Shown here: one piece after another, positions 8,533 through 16,993 of the stretch | How the letters are laid out: every line of letters starts with the position of its first letter | Numbering within the stretch: position 1 is the stretch's first letter | Source: Coriobacteriia bacterium | GTDB taxonomy: Bacteria > Actinomycetota > Coriobacteriia > Coriobacteriales > UBA8131 | DNA: 24,449 nt | Assembly (NCBI GenBank): GCA_009781535.1 | Contig: WQXX01000003.1 | Location: 1-24,449, forward strand | Reading direction: 5' to 3' | Program-made: the position numbers and the translations under genes | Notes under the pieces: generated by a model | The model's input: the letters and a program-made list of their open reading frames with translations, nothing else | Told to the model about the DNA's origin: nothing | Database searches by the model: none

Positions 8533-9288
8533 ATGGTTCCCATTATCAGCTGCAAAAACGTCTCGTTTTCATATGAAGGAAAAACAGTCGTTGCCGATGT
8601 AGACTTTGCTATCGAGCAAGGTGATTATCTTTGTGTTGTGGGAGAGAACGGAAGCGGCAAGAGCACGCTGATAAAAGGGATAATCGGTCTCAAACAGGCT
8701 GCTGCTGGACGAATCGAAAGAGCAGAAGGGCTCAACCGAACGGCGATAGGATACCTCCCTCAGCAGAGTTTAATACAACGGAGTTTTCCTACCAGTGTTA
8801 TGGAAATAGTACTATCAGGACGCCTCGGATCAAAACGCTTCATCTCCTTCTACACAAAAAACGATCGCGTAATAGCTGCCCGAGTTCTGGAAAAACTAGG
8901 TTTGCTGGAACTGGCTTCATCTTCTTTTGGAGAGCTTTCTGGAGGGCAGCAACAACGTGTGCTGCTCGCAAGGGCATTGGCAGCCTCTCCCGACAAACTC
9001 AAGCTGCTTATTCTTGACGAACCGATGAATGGACTTGACCCCCATATCAAACAGGAGCTCTATGAAGTCATCAAGCGACTCAACGAGGATGGACTAACCA
9101 TAATAATGGCGACCCATGACGTTAATACAGCGGTCTCATATGCGAGCAAGATGCTTCTTTTAGACGAGAAGCAGGAATTCTTTGGTACGGCACATGACTT
9201 TCAACATACCGGGCTCGGGCGCGAGCTCATGAGGGATTCCTGTGGCGGACATTGCGCGATATGTGGTCTGGCGGTGGATGAGCCATGA
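8533..9288 (+). CDS. metal ABC transporter ATP-binding protein
   Basis: A 251-residue cytoplasmic ATPase that powers the adjacent permease. It has all nucleotide-binding motifs: Walker A GENGSGKST near residue 37, Q-loop (YLPQQS), signature LSGGQQQR, Walker B LLILDEP and the switch His in ATHD. Family: ZnuC/TroB-like. The C-terminus carries CGGHCAICGL, three cysteines and one histidine in a compact cluster, which could bind a metal ion and sense cytosolic metal; that is inference. The stop overlaps the permease start (ATGA, 9285-9288), indicating translational coupling. The start at 8533 has no strong Shine-Dalgarno. Confidence 0.92.
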   Translation: MVPIISCKNVSFSYEGKTVVADVDFAIEQGDYLCVVGENGSGKSTLIKGIIGLKQAAAGRIERAEGLNRTAIGYLPQQSLIQRSFPTSVMEIVLSGRLGSKRFISFYTKNDRVIAARVLEKLGLLELASSSFGELSGGQQQRVLLARALAASPDKLKLLILDEPMNGLDPHIKQELYEVIKRLNEDGLTIIMATHDVNTAVSYASKMLLLDEKQEFFGTAHDFQHTGLGRELMRDSCGGHCAICGLAVDEP

Positions 9289-10190
9289 TTGCTACCCTCC
9301 ACATCCACTCCTATCAAATGATGGGTATGGATTCCTCAATTGGCTCCATGGGAAGCCTTGTTGATACCCTTCTTCTCATGCTGAGTTATACCTTTTTACA
9401 ACGAGCTCTTATCGTCGGGCTTCTCGTTTCGATATGCTCGTCGTTGCTTGGGGTGAGTATGGTGCTGAAGCGTTTTGCGATGATAGGGGATGGGCTTGCC
9501 CACGTAGGATTCGGTTCTCTGGCCGTTGCGACGGCGTTTAACGCTGCGCCGCTTGCTGTCTCTTTGCCAGTAACAGTTATCGCTGCATTCGTTTTGCTGA
9601 GACTGTCAGAAAGCGGACGTATAAAAGGTGACGCTGCGATAGCCTTAGTATCTGCAAGCGCTGTTGCAATCGGCGTCTTTGTGATATCGATGACAACAGG
9701 AATGAACACCGATGTGGATAATTACCTCTTTGGCTCGATACTTGCGTTAAGGCAAAGCGACGTTGTTCTCAGTGTGGTTTTATGCGTGATAGTACTAGCA
9801 GCCTTTATCTTGCTCTACAACAGGATTTACGCAGTGACCTTCGATGAAACCTTTGCGCGTGCTATAGGCGTGCGCACGAGTGTATATACCACACTTCTGG
9901 CGATTCTTACTGCTTTAACCATCGTTGTTGGAATGCGTATGGTAGGCGCGTTGCTCATTTCGAGCCTTATTATTTTTCCTGCTTTAAGTTCGATGAATAT
10001 CTCCAAGCGATTCAAAAGCGTAACGATTCTTGCAGCTGGTATATCAGTTACCTGCTATCTTGTCGGCGTCATCGTTTCGTTTGTATATGGAACCCCAGCA
10101 GGCGCAACTATAGTGCTAGTAAATTTAGCAATATTTATTATCTGTTGGTTCATACGTTTACTGAATACGCGCGTTCGTTCAAGAGGATAA
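9285..10190 (+). CDS. metal ABC transporter permease (ABC-3 family)
   Basis: A 301-residue inner-membrane permease of the ZnuB/TroC (ABC-3) family. It is almost entirely hydrophobic, with roughly eight membrane helices starting near residue 40. Family features include the KRFAMIGDGLAHVGFG segment (residues 62-77), the FDETFARAIGV coupling segment, and VGMRMVGALLISSLIIFPAL toward the C-terminus. The first 35 residues are longer than usual; a later start is possible, but the ATGA overlap with the ATPase gene supports 9285. It ends 4 bp before the convergent TPR gene. Confidence 0.92.
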   Translation: MIATLHIHSYQMMGMDSSIGSMGSLVDTLLLMLSYTFLQRALIVGLLVSICSSLLGVSMVLKRFAMIGDGLAHVGFGSLAVATAFNAAPLAVSLPVTVIAAFVLLRLSESGRIKGDAAIALVSASAVAIGVFVISMTTGMNTDVDNYLFGSILALRQSDVVLSVVLCVIVLAAFILLYNRIYAVTFDETFARAIGVRTSVYTTLLAILTALTIVVGMRMVGALLISSLIIFPALSSMNISKRFKSVTILAAGISVTCYLVGVIVSFVYGTPAGATIVLVNLAIFIICWFIRLLNTRVRSRG

Positions 10191-10194
10191 ACCC

Positions 10195-11127
10195 TTACCC
10201 GACAAAGGAGTCTTTGTCGGTTGGCTTGTTTCCGACGTTGCCGCTTGAAGAACTGAACAAGCGCAGGGTGTATTCGTAAAACCTCTCAAAATGCACAGAC
10301 TCGCTGTCATTCTCAAAGAGCATGATGCCATAAAAGCCTTTAGACCCAAAGAGTAAGTCGTCGCCAAACCAATGCTCGCCATAAGCTTCTTTTATCGTAT
10401 ATGTTCCCGCAGGAAGTTTGATTGTGGATTCTCCCCCTGGATGTATGAACAGCGAGGCAACGTGTGTGTCATTGTTAAACAACTTCAGGTAGAAAGGCAA
10501 CTCAGAGGCAGTCGCGTCGATTAACAGAGTAACCAATGTAGAACCATAACCTGGGTTACGATATAAGACGCCCTGTTCTGGATAGGCTGCAAGGCAAGAC
10601 TCAGCACGACTAACCGCATCTGAGTAATTGCCTAGCATCTGAAAACCATAAAAAGCCTGTTCGAGATTTCCAGCCTCAAAGTCACTCATTGCAAGAGCGT
10701 ACTGGCACTGTGAGGTCTTATCTTTTGAATCAAGGAATTCGATAGCTGCAAGAGAGGAAAACAATCGAAGCGCTTTGTCGTATTTTCGCGACGACAAAAG
10801 TAGTTCAGCTTCCTGATAATCAAGATGATTCTGACACTCTTTAACACGCAAAGGAGCGTCGGAAAACTCACCAAGATTTTCGAATGCAGTCTTTGCGGCT
10901 ACATAGTCTCCGTTTTCAAACAAGGTGATTGCCTCGCGATAAACCCTTTCCTGTATGATGCCAGGAGCAATACTGATATACACAAGCACGCTCACGCCAC
11001 TGAGTGCGATAACTGCAACAAGACCTATGATGCAAGCGACAATAAGGTTCCTCGTCGACATTCGTCGACGAGGAACCTTTCTATACGGCCTTGGCCTACG
11101 TTGCGATTTTCTTGAACGTATCGGCAT
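10195..11127 (-). CDS. TPR-repeat membrane-anchored protein
   Basis: 310 residues. A very basic N-terminal tail (Arg/Lys-rich, residues 1-26) precedes one transmembrane helix (about 28-52, LIVACIIGLVAVIALSG). The outer part then holds three degenerate tetratricopeptide-like helical pairs (about residues 60-170, repeated pattern of AxxxFExGxYxxAxxxF). A C-terminal beta-rich domain contains LPAGTYTIKEAYGEHWFGDD, resembling secreted domains of Gram-positive anaerobes. The role is probably envelope-associated protein-protein contact and is otherwise unknown. The gene is preceded by a perfect TATAAT box at the end of the kinase gene. A perfect 16-bp inverted repeat (11044-11079) covers codons 17-28, and a second ATG (Met23) sits at its loop, so the start is uncertain. 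Confidence 0.72.
   Translation of the reverse strand: MPIRSRKSQRRPRPYRKVPRRRMSTRNLIVACIIGLVAVIALSGVSVLVYISIAPGIIQERVYREAITLFENGDYVAAKTAFENLGEFSDAPLRVKECQNHLDYQEAELLLSSRKYDKALRLFSSLAAIEFLDSKDKTSQCQYALAMSDFEAGNLEQAFYGFQMLGNYSDAVSRAESCLAAYPEQGVLYRNPGYGSTLVTLLIDATASELPFYLKLFNNDTHVASLFIHPGGESTIKLPAGTYTIKEAYGEHWFGDDLLFGSKGFYGIMLFENDSESVHFERFYEYTLRLFSSSSGNVGNKPTDKDSFVG
10199..10220. terminator. hairpin between convergent genes
   Basis: CCGACAAAG-gagt-CTTTGTCGG is a perfect 9-bp stem with a tetraloop, 8 bp after the permease stop and inside the last codons of the convergent TPR gene. It is symmetrical and well placed to act in both directions, but no strong T-run follows, so it may be rho-dependent or only partly effective. 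Confidence 0.55.
11044..11079. repeat. perfect 16-bp inverted repeat inside the TPR gene
   Basis: The left arm 11044-11059 (AAGGTTCCTCGTCGAC) and right arm 11064-11079 are exact complements with a 4-nt loop (ATTC). On the minus strand the internal ATG encoding Met23 begins in the loop and ends in the stem. A 36-nt perfect hairpin is unusual within coding sequence and would strongly sequester this alternative start in mRNA. Confidence 0.85.
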
Positions 11128-11156
11128 ACATCACCATTCTCGAGTTTTGTATGCCT

Positions 11157-11162
11157 ATTATA
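11157..11162 (-). promoter_or_regulatory. TATAAT -10 box for the TPR gene
   Basis: A perfect TATAAT on the minus strand, 30 bp upstream of the TPR gene's ATG and immediately after the kinase stop codon. The -35 region (about 11180-11185) is poor, so strength is uncertain. It implies that the TPR gene is not only read from the pho operon. Confidence 0.5.
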
Positions 11163-11163
11163 C

Positions 11164-12720
11164 CTATTGGCTTGATAGAGGAAATATCAAAGTGATGCTC
11201 GTACCGTGGGCGCCAGACTTCGCGTCGTCTCCGTTTTCCGCAGGTGTGCTGCTTAACACCAGATCGGCTCCATGGAAGGATGCGCCATGTTTGACGATGG
11301 ACAGGCCAAGACCTGTGCCGCCCGTTGTCCGTGAGCGCGTCTTATCAACCCTGAAGAAACGCTCGAAGACATATTCCTGGTCCTTTGGCGCGATTCCGAT
11401 GCCGGTATCGCTTACACACAAAAGGACTTTCTCGCCAGATTCCTTGATTGAGATCGTCACAGAACCGCCTGTGATGTTATAGCGAATGGCGTTCTCACAC
11501 AGGTTGTAAATCATACTTGTCAAAAGACTATGCGAACCTGCCACGATAGCAGCGTCCGTTGCATCAAGATGGAAACTCACGTTGCTCTGGTCGGCAAATG
11601 GCGTAAGGCGGTAGATGCAATCAGACACAATATCGCGCAGGTCGATACGCTCAATACGCTCCAGGTAGTTCTGCTTTGGATCAGACTCATCCAGCTGAGA
11701 GACTACCAGGATATCTTCAACAAGCTCCCTCATACGCTCAGCCTCGCTATAGATCAGCTCCGAGAAATGCCTCGTATCCTCTGGACGTGCATAGCCGTTT
11801 TTCATGAGCTCAGCATAACCAGAAATAACGGTAAGAGGAGTCTTGAGCTCATGCGAGACATTCGTTGCAAACTCGCGCCGGGTCGCAAGGTTATCCCTGG
11901 ACTGCCGTACGATATGGTGTCTTTGTTTGTCCATACGCTCTAAAAGTGGAACGATTTCCTCATAGACAGTGTTATTGAGCGGCGTTTCGAGGTTAATCGT
12001 CAGCAGGGGAGCAGTGATTCGACGGGCGATGAAACGGGCAAGAAGCAAAGCTGCCAATCCAAGCAAGACGACAATGATTATGGCTGGAGCAATAAGGGCG
12101 GTAAGCATCGAAAGCGCATTGCGCTGCGTAGAAGCAAGACGGATGACCGTGCCGTCGTCAAGCAGGAGCGCATGATAGTACGTAGTTTCTTTCAAGGTAG
12201 TAGAGTAGCGCTGAGAAGACCCTTCGCCCGTATTTATGGCGGCAATGAACTCAGGACGATTGCTATGGTTTTCGCTTGTGACAAGGTCATCCAAACCGCT
12301 ATCGAAAAGTATCACACCATCACCGTCAATCCAAGTGACCCTTATGTCATTGACCGCGAAAGATTCAAAGAGGGCAAGCTTTGCATAGAAAAGCGATGTG
12401 CCTGGAGAAAGAGATGTGCCGTCAGAAGACATGAGGGTTACCGCATCGACCGCTCCGGCGATCATGCTTACCTCTGATCGCAACTCGTTTTGCTTCTCTT
12501 TTTGAAGTGTGGTAACGAGGATATATGCTACCACGATGCTGCAGAAAAGCACGGTAATGATTGTTGCAATGAAGAGGATGCGGAATATACGTCCTGCCAG
12601 CGAGGGCATAGAAGCTGCGATCTCGTCGATATTGATGGATGACGTATCTTGCTTGTTCAAAACATCTTGTTCAATAACTGACGAAGCCTGAGCTGGCTTT
12701 GTGATTTTTTGTTCTGACAT
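11164..12720 (-). CDS. phosphate-regulon sensor histidine kinase (PhoR-like)
   Basis: A 518-residue membrane sensor kinase. Order: a cytoplasmic N-tail of about 40 residues, TM1 (about 46-70), an external sensor loop of about 135 residues, TM2 (about 210-236), then a linker. The HisKA phospho-acceptor block FATNVSHELKTPLTVISGY follows. The HATPase domain has an N-box (NLCENAIRYN), G1 (SDTGIGIAPKD), F-box (FERFFRVDK) and G2 (GGTGLGLSIVKH). It lies 3 bp after the response-regulator gene and directly downstream of pst-phoU, so it very likely phosphorylates that regulator under phosphate limitation. It has no PAS domain I can recognise, unlike classical PhoR. The unusually long N-terminal cytoplasmic tail is of unknown purpose. 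Confidence 0.92.
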   Translation of the reverse strand: MSEQKITKPAQASSVIEQDVLNKQDTSSINIDEIAASMPSLAGRIFRILFIATIITVLFCSIVVAYILVTTLQKEKQNELRSEVSMIAGAVDAVTLMSSDGTSLSPGTSLFYAKLALFESFAVNDIRVTWIDGDGVILFDSGLDDLVTSENHSNRPEFIAAINTGEGSSQRYSTTLKETTYYHALLLDDGTVIRLASTQRNALSMLTALIAPAIIIVVLLGLAALLLARFIARRITAPLLTINLETPLNNTVYEEIVPLLERMDKQRHHIVRQSRDNLATRREFATNVSHELKTPLTVISGYAELMKNGYARPEDTRHFSELIYSEAERMRELVEDILVVSQLDESDPKQNYLERIERIDLRDIVSDCIYRLTPFADQSNVSFHLDATDAAIVAGSHSLLTSMIYNLCENAIRYNITGGSVTISIKESGEKVLLCVSDTGIGIAPKDQEYVFERFFRVDKTRSRTTGGTGLGLSIVKHGASFHGADLVLSSTPAENGDDAKSGAHGTSITLIFPLSSQ

Positions 12721-12723
12721 GGT

Positions 12724-13404
12724 TCAGCCCTCATTCCTTACTCGATACCCGACGCCGCGAACTGTTTCGATAATGCTCGCACCTTCTGCAAGCTTTTGTC
12801 TAAGAGTCTGTATATGGACGTCAACCGTTCGAGTATTCCCTTCAAAATTCCATCCCCAAACCGATTCAAGCAGATGCTCACGGGTAAACACATAGCCGGT
12901 GTTACTCATAAGAAAGCGCAAGAGCTCAAATTCCTTAAATGTCAGATACGTTGCTTTGTCATTTACCATCACTCGGCGCCTGCTTGTCGAAAGCATAACA
13001 GACCCGACCCTGATTTCGTCACATGGATGCTCAGAATCCCGATCGCCTCGTCGTAAAAGGGCATTAACACGAGACACGAGCTCCATCATGCCAAATGGTT
13101 TGCAGAGATAATCATCGGCGCCACTGTCCAACCCGATTACGACGTCATACTCAGCACTCTTTGCAGTGATCATCATGATGGGGAGGTTTCGCGTTACGTT
13201 CTGCGATCTGAGTGTCCTTAAAGTTGTGATACCGTCTTCGCCGGGAAGCATGATATCGAGCAGAACAACATCAGGTAACTGTGTGTTACATGCTGAGTAT
13301 AGTTCGCGTGACGAAGAGAAGCCCTTGACTTCAAGCCCAGCTTGAGAAAGCGCATAAACCGCAAGATTGCGGATATTCTCATCATCTTCAACATAGTAAA
13401 TCAT
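12724..13404 (-). CDS. OmpR/PhoB-type response regulator
   Basis: 226 residues. The N-terminal receiver domain has the acidic pair EDD (residues 6-8), the phospho-acceptor Asp in VVLLDIMLPGEDG, the conserved Thr/Ser region MMITAKS and the invariant Lys in YLCKPF. The C-terminal winged-helix DNA-binding domain ends TLRQKLAEG...VRGVGYRV, typical of OmpR/PhoB proteins. AAGGA stands 6 bp before the ATG. With phoU upstream and the kinase 3 bp downstream, it is the likely phosphate-starvation regulator of this operon. Confidence 0.94.
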   Translation of the reverse strand: MIYYVEDDENIRNLAVYALSQAGLEVKGFSSSRELYSACNTQLPDVVLLDIMLPGEDGITTLRTLRSQNVTRNLPIMMITAKSAEYDVVIGLDSGADDYLCKPFGMMELVSRVNALLRRGDRDSEHPCDEIRVGSVMLSTSRRRVMVNDKATYLTFKEFELLRFLMSNTGYVFTREHLLESVWGWNFEGNTRTVDVHIQTLRQKLAEGASIIETVRGVGYRVRNEG

Positions 13405-13461
13405 GGATATCCTTCATTATCCCAAATACTATCAGTATGTCCGCAAAGCTAAAGCGCTGAA

Positions 13462-14124
13462 TCAACCAAGAAAGGTGCCCTTATAATACCCTGTCATCGA
13501 GTATTCTACCCATTCGGCGATGTTGACCGCATGGTCTCCGATGCGTTCGAAGTACTTCGCGATCATCAGACGATCAACTGCCATCTCGCTGAGATCTTCT
13601 CTTTGACGGATAAGGGCGATGAGCTCGTTTCGTACGGTGAGGAACAGTTCGTCGACGCGCACATCTTCTTTCATGACAAGTCGAGCGACGCTGTCATCCC
13701 TTCGCACAAAGGCGATGATGGCGTTATTGACCATGGTAGTCGTTGCCTCAGCAAGTTCGAACAAATGGCCTACCTCGGTGTTCGCAAGCGGCACCTTGGA
13801 TTTCTCGACGATAACGCAGATGTCAGCTGCCTGATCGCCGATTCGCTCCATATCGGTAATGAGCTTAAGCGCTGCAGATATTGTTCGCAGATCGCGTGCG
13901 ACTGGCTGCTGCTGGAGTAGGAGCTTAAGACATAGGGATTCGATATCGCGTTCAATACGGTTTATCTGCTCGTCTGAAGCGATGGTATGGCGCGCTTTGC
14001 GCTTATCGTTGTTTAGGAGCGCAAAGGTTGCACCTTTGAGGGCACGCTCTATCAAAGCGCCCATCTTTAATACTTCTTTGTTGAGTATCTCAAGCTGCTC
14101 GTCAAAACGTAATCTCGGACTCAT
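13462..14124 (-). CDS. phoU: phosphate transport regulator PhoU
   Basis: A 220-residue all-helical cytosolic protein made of two PhoU repeats of about 100 residues. Each contains the family's metal-binding style motif, seen as LITDMERIGDQAADI in the first repeat and AKYFERIGDHAVNIAEW in the second. It normally couples the PstSCAB transporter to PhoR, holding the kinase off when phosphate is abundant. It sits between pstB (117-bp gap) and the response regulator, as expected. A purine-rich GAGGG stretch precedes the ATG. Confidence 0.95.
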   Translation of the reverse strand: MSPRLRFDEQLEILNKEVLKMGALIERALKGATFALLNNDKRKARHTIASDEQINRIERDIESLCLKLLLQQQPVARDLRTISAALKLITDMERIGDQAADICVIVEKSKVPLANTEVGHLFELAEATTTMVNNAIIAFVRRDDSVARLVMKEDVRVDELFLTVRNELIALIRQREDLSEMAVDRLMIAKYFERIGDHAVNIAEWVEYSMTGYYKGTFLG

Positions 14125-14241
14125 AAACCCTCATTGCCTCTCTTATTACTCCCTGCGTTCCTCTTCACCTGTTTTCAACTACAGGATTTTTCGTACTGCT
14201 TCGTCTTTTATAGGCATATGCTCTCACTTCATGTGTTTGCT
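14125..14241 (-). other. spacer between pstB and phoU
   Basis: 117 bp, T-rich on the plus strand, with no gene, clear hairpin or promoter. It may let expression of the transporter and regulators differ, but nothing specific is seen. Confidence 0.35.
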
Positions 14242-15195
14242 TTATCCAAACCGTCCAGTGATGTAATCCTCTGTGCGTTTGTCCTGAGGAATGGAGAACA
14301 GTTTTTCGGTCTTATCAAATTCGACCATGTCTCCTAAGAGGAAAAACGCCGTCTTGTCTGAGATACGGGCTGCCTGCTGCATATTATGTGTGACAATGAT
14401 AATGGTGTAGCGTTCCTTCAGCTCAACGGCCAGATCTTCGATTTTTGCGGTTGAGATGGGATCGAGCGCAGACGTCGGCTCGTCCATAAGCAGTACTTCT
14501 GGCTCAACAGCCAGAGCACGTGCGATACAAAGGCGCTGCTGCTGACCGCCCGACAAACCGAGGGCATTGCGTTTCATACGATCCTTAAGCTCATCAAAGA
14601 TAGCAGCGTCTCGTAGTGATTTCTCTACGATTTCATCGAGATGGGCTTTCTTCTTAACGCCATGCGTGCGCGGGCCAAATGCAACGTTGTCATAAACGCT
14701 CATGGGGAAGGGATTCGGTTTCTGGAATACCATGCCAACACGCTTACGGAGCATGTTGACGTCCATTGAACGTGCGTAGATATTCTCGCCGTCGAGTTCT
14801 ATGGTTCCGGTGATGCGGCAGCCTTCCACAAGATCATTCATGCGATTCAAGGTCTTGAGGAGTGTTGATTTTCCACAACCCGACGGACCGATCAGAGCGG
14901 TAATCTCATTGCTGAGGATATCCATGTTAACGCTGTAAAGCGCCTGGAAGGTGTCGTAGAACAAATCAAGGTTGCGTATCTTGAATTTGACAACCTGTGC
15001 AGGGTTGGGAGGTGGGCTATCGGCAGCAATAATGACCGGCGTAAGGGCTCCGACACCACCTTGAGCAGCAGGTGAGGAAACACCGATCAGGGAGTCACTC
15101 GACGAGGACGTTTGTGCTGCATTAGCTGAAGCAGCCAATAGAGCAGTTAACGTATTCATCGTAGTAGATGCGGCGGTAGTTGTTGTATCAGGCAT
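14242..15195 (-). CDS. pstB: phosphate ABC transporter ATP-binding protein PstB, N-terminally extended
   Basis: The phosphate importer ATPase. The catalytic part (from about residue 68, VKFKIRNLDLFYDTFQAL) is a normal PstB: Walker A GPSGCGKST, signature LSGGQQQR, Walker B LLMDEPTSALDP and switch HNMQQ. Length is 317 against about 250-260 for the family. The extra 65 or so residues are low-complexity Ala/Ser/Thr/Pro. The start overlaps pstA by 8 bp and has AGAGGGA about 8 bp ahead, which supports the long form. A start at the internal ATG (residue 13) would still leave an extension. The ATPase identity is certain; whether the tail matters is not known. Confidence 0.95.
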   Translation of the reverse strand: MPDTTTTAASTTMNTLTALLAASANAAQTSSSSDSLIGVSSPAAQGGVGALTPVIIAADSPPPNPAQVVKFKIRNLDLFYDTFQALYSVNMDILSNEITALIGPSGCGKSTLLKTLNRMNDLVEGCRITGTIELDGENIYARSMDVNMLRKRVGMVFQKPNPFPMSVYDNVAFGPRTHGVKKKAHLDEIVEKSLRDAAIFDELKDRMKRNALGLSGGQQQRLCIARALAVEPEVLLMDEPTSALDPISTAKIEDLAVELKERYTIIIVTHNMQQAARISDKTAFFLLGDMVEFDKTEKLFSIPQDKRTEDYITGRFG

Positions 15196-16093
15196 TTTTC
15201 TTCCCTCTGGTCAGTCTACGAGCTATTAATGCAGAAAGCGTATTGATCAGCAGTACGATTAACAGTAACACAACTGCCGTTGCGTATGTCTTCTCGATAT
15301 GAAGGCCTTCACTTGCAAGAACGTACATATGAACGCTTAAAGTCCTTGTCGAATCCATAACGCTTGACGGTATCTCAGCAACTGTTCCGGCGGTGTAGAT
15401 AAGGGCGGCGCTCTCTCCGACAATACGTCCAATACCAAGGATGATACCGGCAAGAATACCAGGCATGGCTGAGGGGAGAAGTATGCGGAATACTGTGCGC
15501 AGCCTGCCCGATCCTAAACCAAAGCTTCCTTCGCGATAGGTGTCCGGAACAGCTTTGAGCGCCTCCTCGGTTGTGCGCATGATGATGGGAAGGATCATGA
15601 TAGCAAGTGTAAAACCACCGGCCAAAAGGCTGAAACGCCATCCGAGAGCTGTCACAAAAAAGAGGAGTCCGAAAAGACCATACACGATTGAGGGGATGCC
15701 GGTAAGCGTTTCGGCGGTGATGCGGATAACACCAACTAGCTTGTTTCCTCGCCCCGTGTACTCGATAAGGTAAATGGCGGAACAAATCCCGAGAGGAACC
15801 GCAATGACAAGGCTTAGAGCAGTCATGAGAAGCGTATTGATAAGCGCCGGCATGAGCGAAACGTTAACAGAATTGTATTCAAAGGCGAAGAGGTCAAGTG
15901 AGATATTGGGGACGCCCATGATGAGGATATAAGCAACAATAAACACAAGCACCGCGACGGAAAAGAAGGCTCCGAGATAAACAAGAGCTCTTTGTATGAG
16001 CCCATTGATACGTGACCGGTTCTTACGCTTACGAAGACTCGCTTCGATGTATGAAAGTGGCGTTTGCCCCACAACTTCAGCTGGCTTTGTCAT
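15188..16093 (-). CDS. pstA: phosphate ABC transporter permease PstA
   Basis: A 301-residue inner-membrane permease with six predicted helices and a 35-residue basic N-tail. The binding-protein-dependent permease motif is present (ETLTGIPSIVYGLFGLLF and EALKAVPDTYREGSFGLG). It forms the channel with PstC. The ATGA overlap with pstC (16090-16093) and 8-bp overlap with pstB show tight coupling. Confidence 0.95.
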   Translation of the reverse strand: MTKPAEVVGQTPLSYIEASLRKRKNRSRINGLIQRALVYLGAFFSVAVLVFIVAYILIMGVPNISLDLFAFEYNSVNVSLMPALINTLLMTALSLVIAVPLGICSAIYLIEYTGRGNKLVGVIRITAETLTGIPSIVYGLFGLLFFVTALGWRFSLLAGGFTLAIMILPIIMRTTEEALKAVPDTYREGSFGLGSGRLRTVFRILLPSAMPGILAGIILGIGRIVGESAALIYTAGTVAEIPSSVMDSTRTLSVHMYVLASEGLHIEKTYATAVVLLLIVLLINTLSALIARRLTRGKKNA

Positions 16094-16983
16094 AGCTTTG
16101 CCCTCCGTTTCAGGATACCGAAGAGCAGGTTTATGAGAAGTATGAAGACAAAGAGCACGACGGCAGTAGCGATAAGAGCACCGCGATGAAGGTCAGCTGC
16201 ATAACCCATTTCCAAGACAATGTTGCCAGTAAGAGTCCGCACGCCCGAGAGGATGCTATCGGGCAACCATACCTGATTACCGACAATCATGACGACAGCC
16301 ATAGTCTCTCCGATGGCGCGACCCACGCCAAGGATGATTGAGGCCATCACGCCTGATATGGCAGCTGGTAACACAACGCTGAAGACACATCGCTCGTGAT
16401 TGGCGCCCAAAGCCAAAGCGCCTTCATAGTAATGGTTTGGTACGGCGTCAAGAGCAGCTTTTGAGACGGTAACAATAGTTGGTAAGATCATAATCCCAAG
16501 AATAATTGAAGCCGTCAGGATACTCATACCTTGGACGTAAAACACTTGCCTGACAAGAGGGACAAGCAAGACAAGACCGAAGAAACCGTAGACGACCGAG
16601 GGAATCCCTGCGAGTAGTTCAACGCCAGGCAAGATGATCTTTGCCAATCGGCGCGATGCAAAACGAGAGAGGTACAAGGCGCATAGTAAGCCAAGCGGCA
16701 CGCCAATGATAAGTGCGCCAGCAGTAACATATAAGCTACCGACGATCATCGCAAGTATGCCGAATTCATCTGAAGAGGGGCGCCAGGTAGTTGTGAAAAG
16801 AAACTTGAATACACCGATTTCAGCAATAGCTGGGATACCATAGATGAAAAGGAAGACGCAGATCAAAGCAACAGCAAGTATGCATATGCAAGCTGCAATA
16901 GCAAAAACAACGTGCGCTAGCTTCTCGCGTAGCGCACTTGCATGTTTTCTTAGACTTTTTTTTCTCAAGGCCGCTCCTACCAT
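16090..16983 (-). CDS. pstC: phosphate ABC transporter permease PstC
   Basis: A 297-residue inner-membrane permease, partner of PstA. It has six helices, the ELLAGIPSVVYGFFGLV motif, AALDAVPNHYYEGALALG (EAA loop) and GVGRAIGETMAVVMI. The ATG at 16983 has no ribosome site. A TTG five codons later (16968) sits 5 bp behind GGAG and is the better start, giving 292 residues. It lies 10 bp after pstS. Confidence 0.94.
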   Translation of the reverse strand: MVGAALRKKSLRKHASALREKLAHVVFAIAACICILAVALICVFLFIYGIPAIAEIGVFKFLFTTTWRPSSDEFGILAMIVGSLYVTAGALIIGVPLGLLCALYLSRFASRRLAKIILPGVELLAGIPSVVYGFFGLVLLVPLVRQVFYVQGMSILTASIILGIMILPTIVTVSKAALDAVPNHYYEGALALGANHERCVFSVVLPAAISGVMASIILGVGRAIGETMAVVMIVGNQVWLPDSILSGVRTLTGNIVLEMGYAADLHRGALIATAVVLFVFILLINLLFGILKRRAKL

Positions 16984-16993
16984 TTACAAAGAA

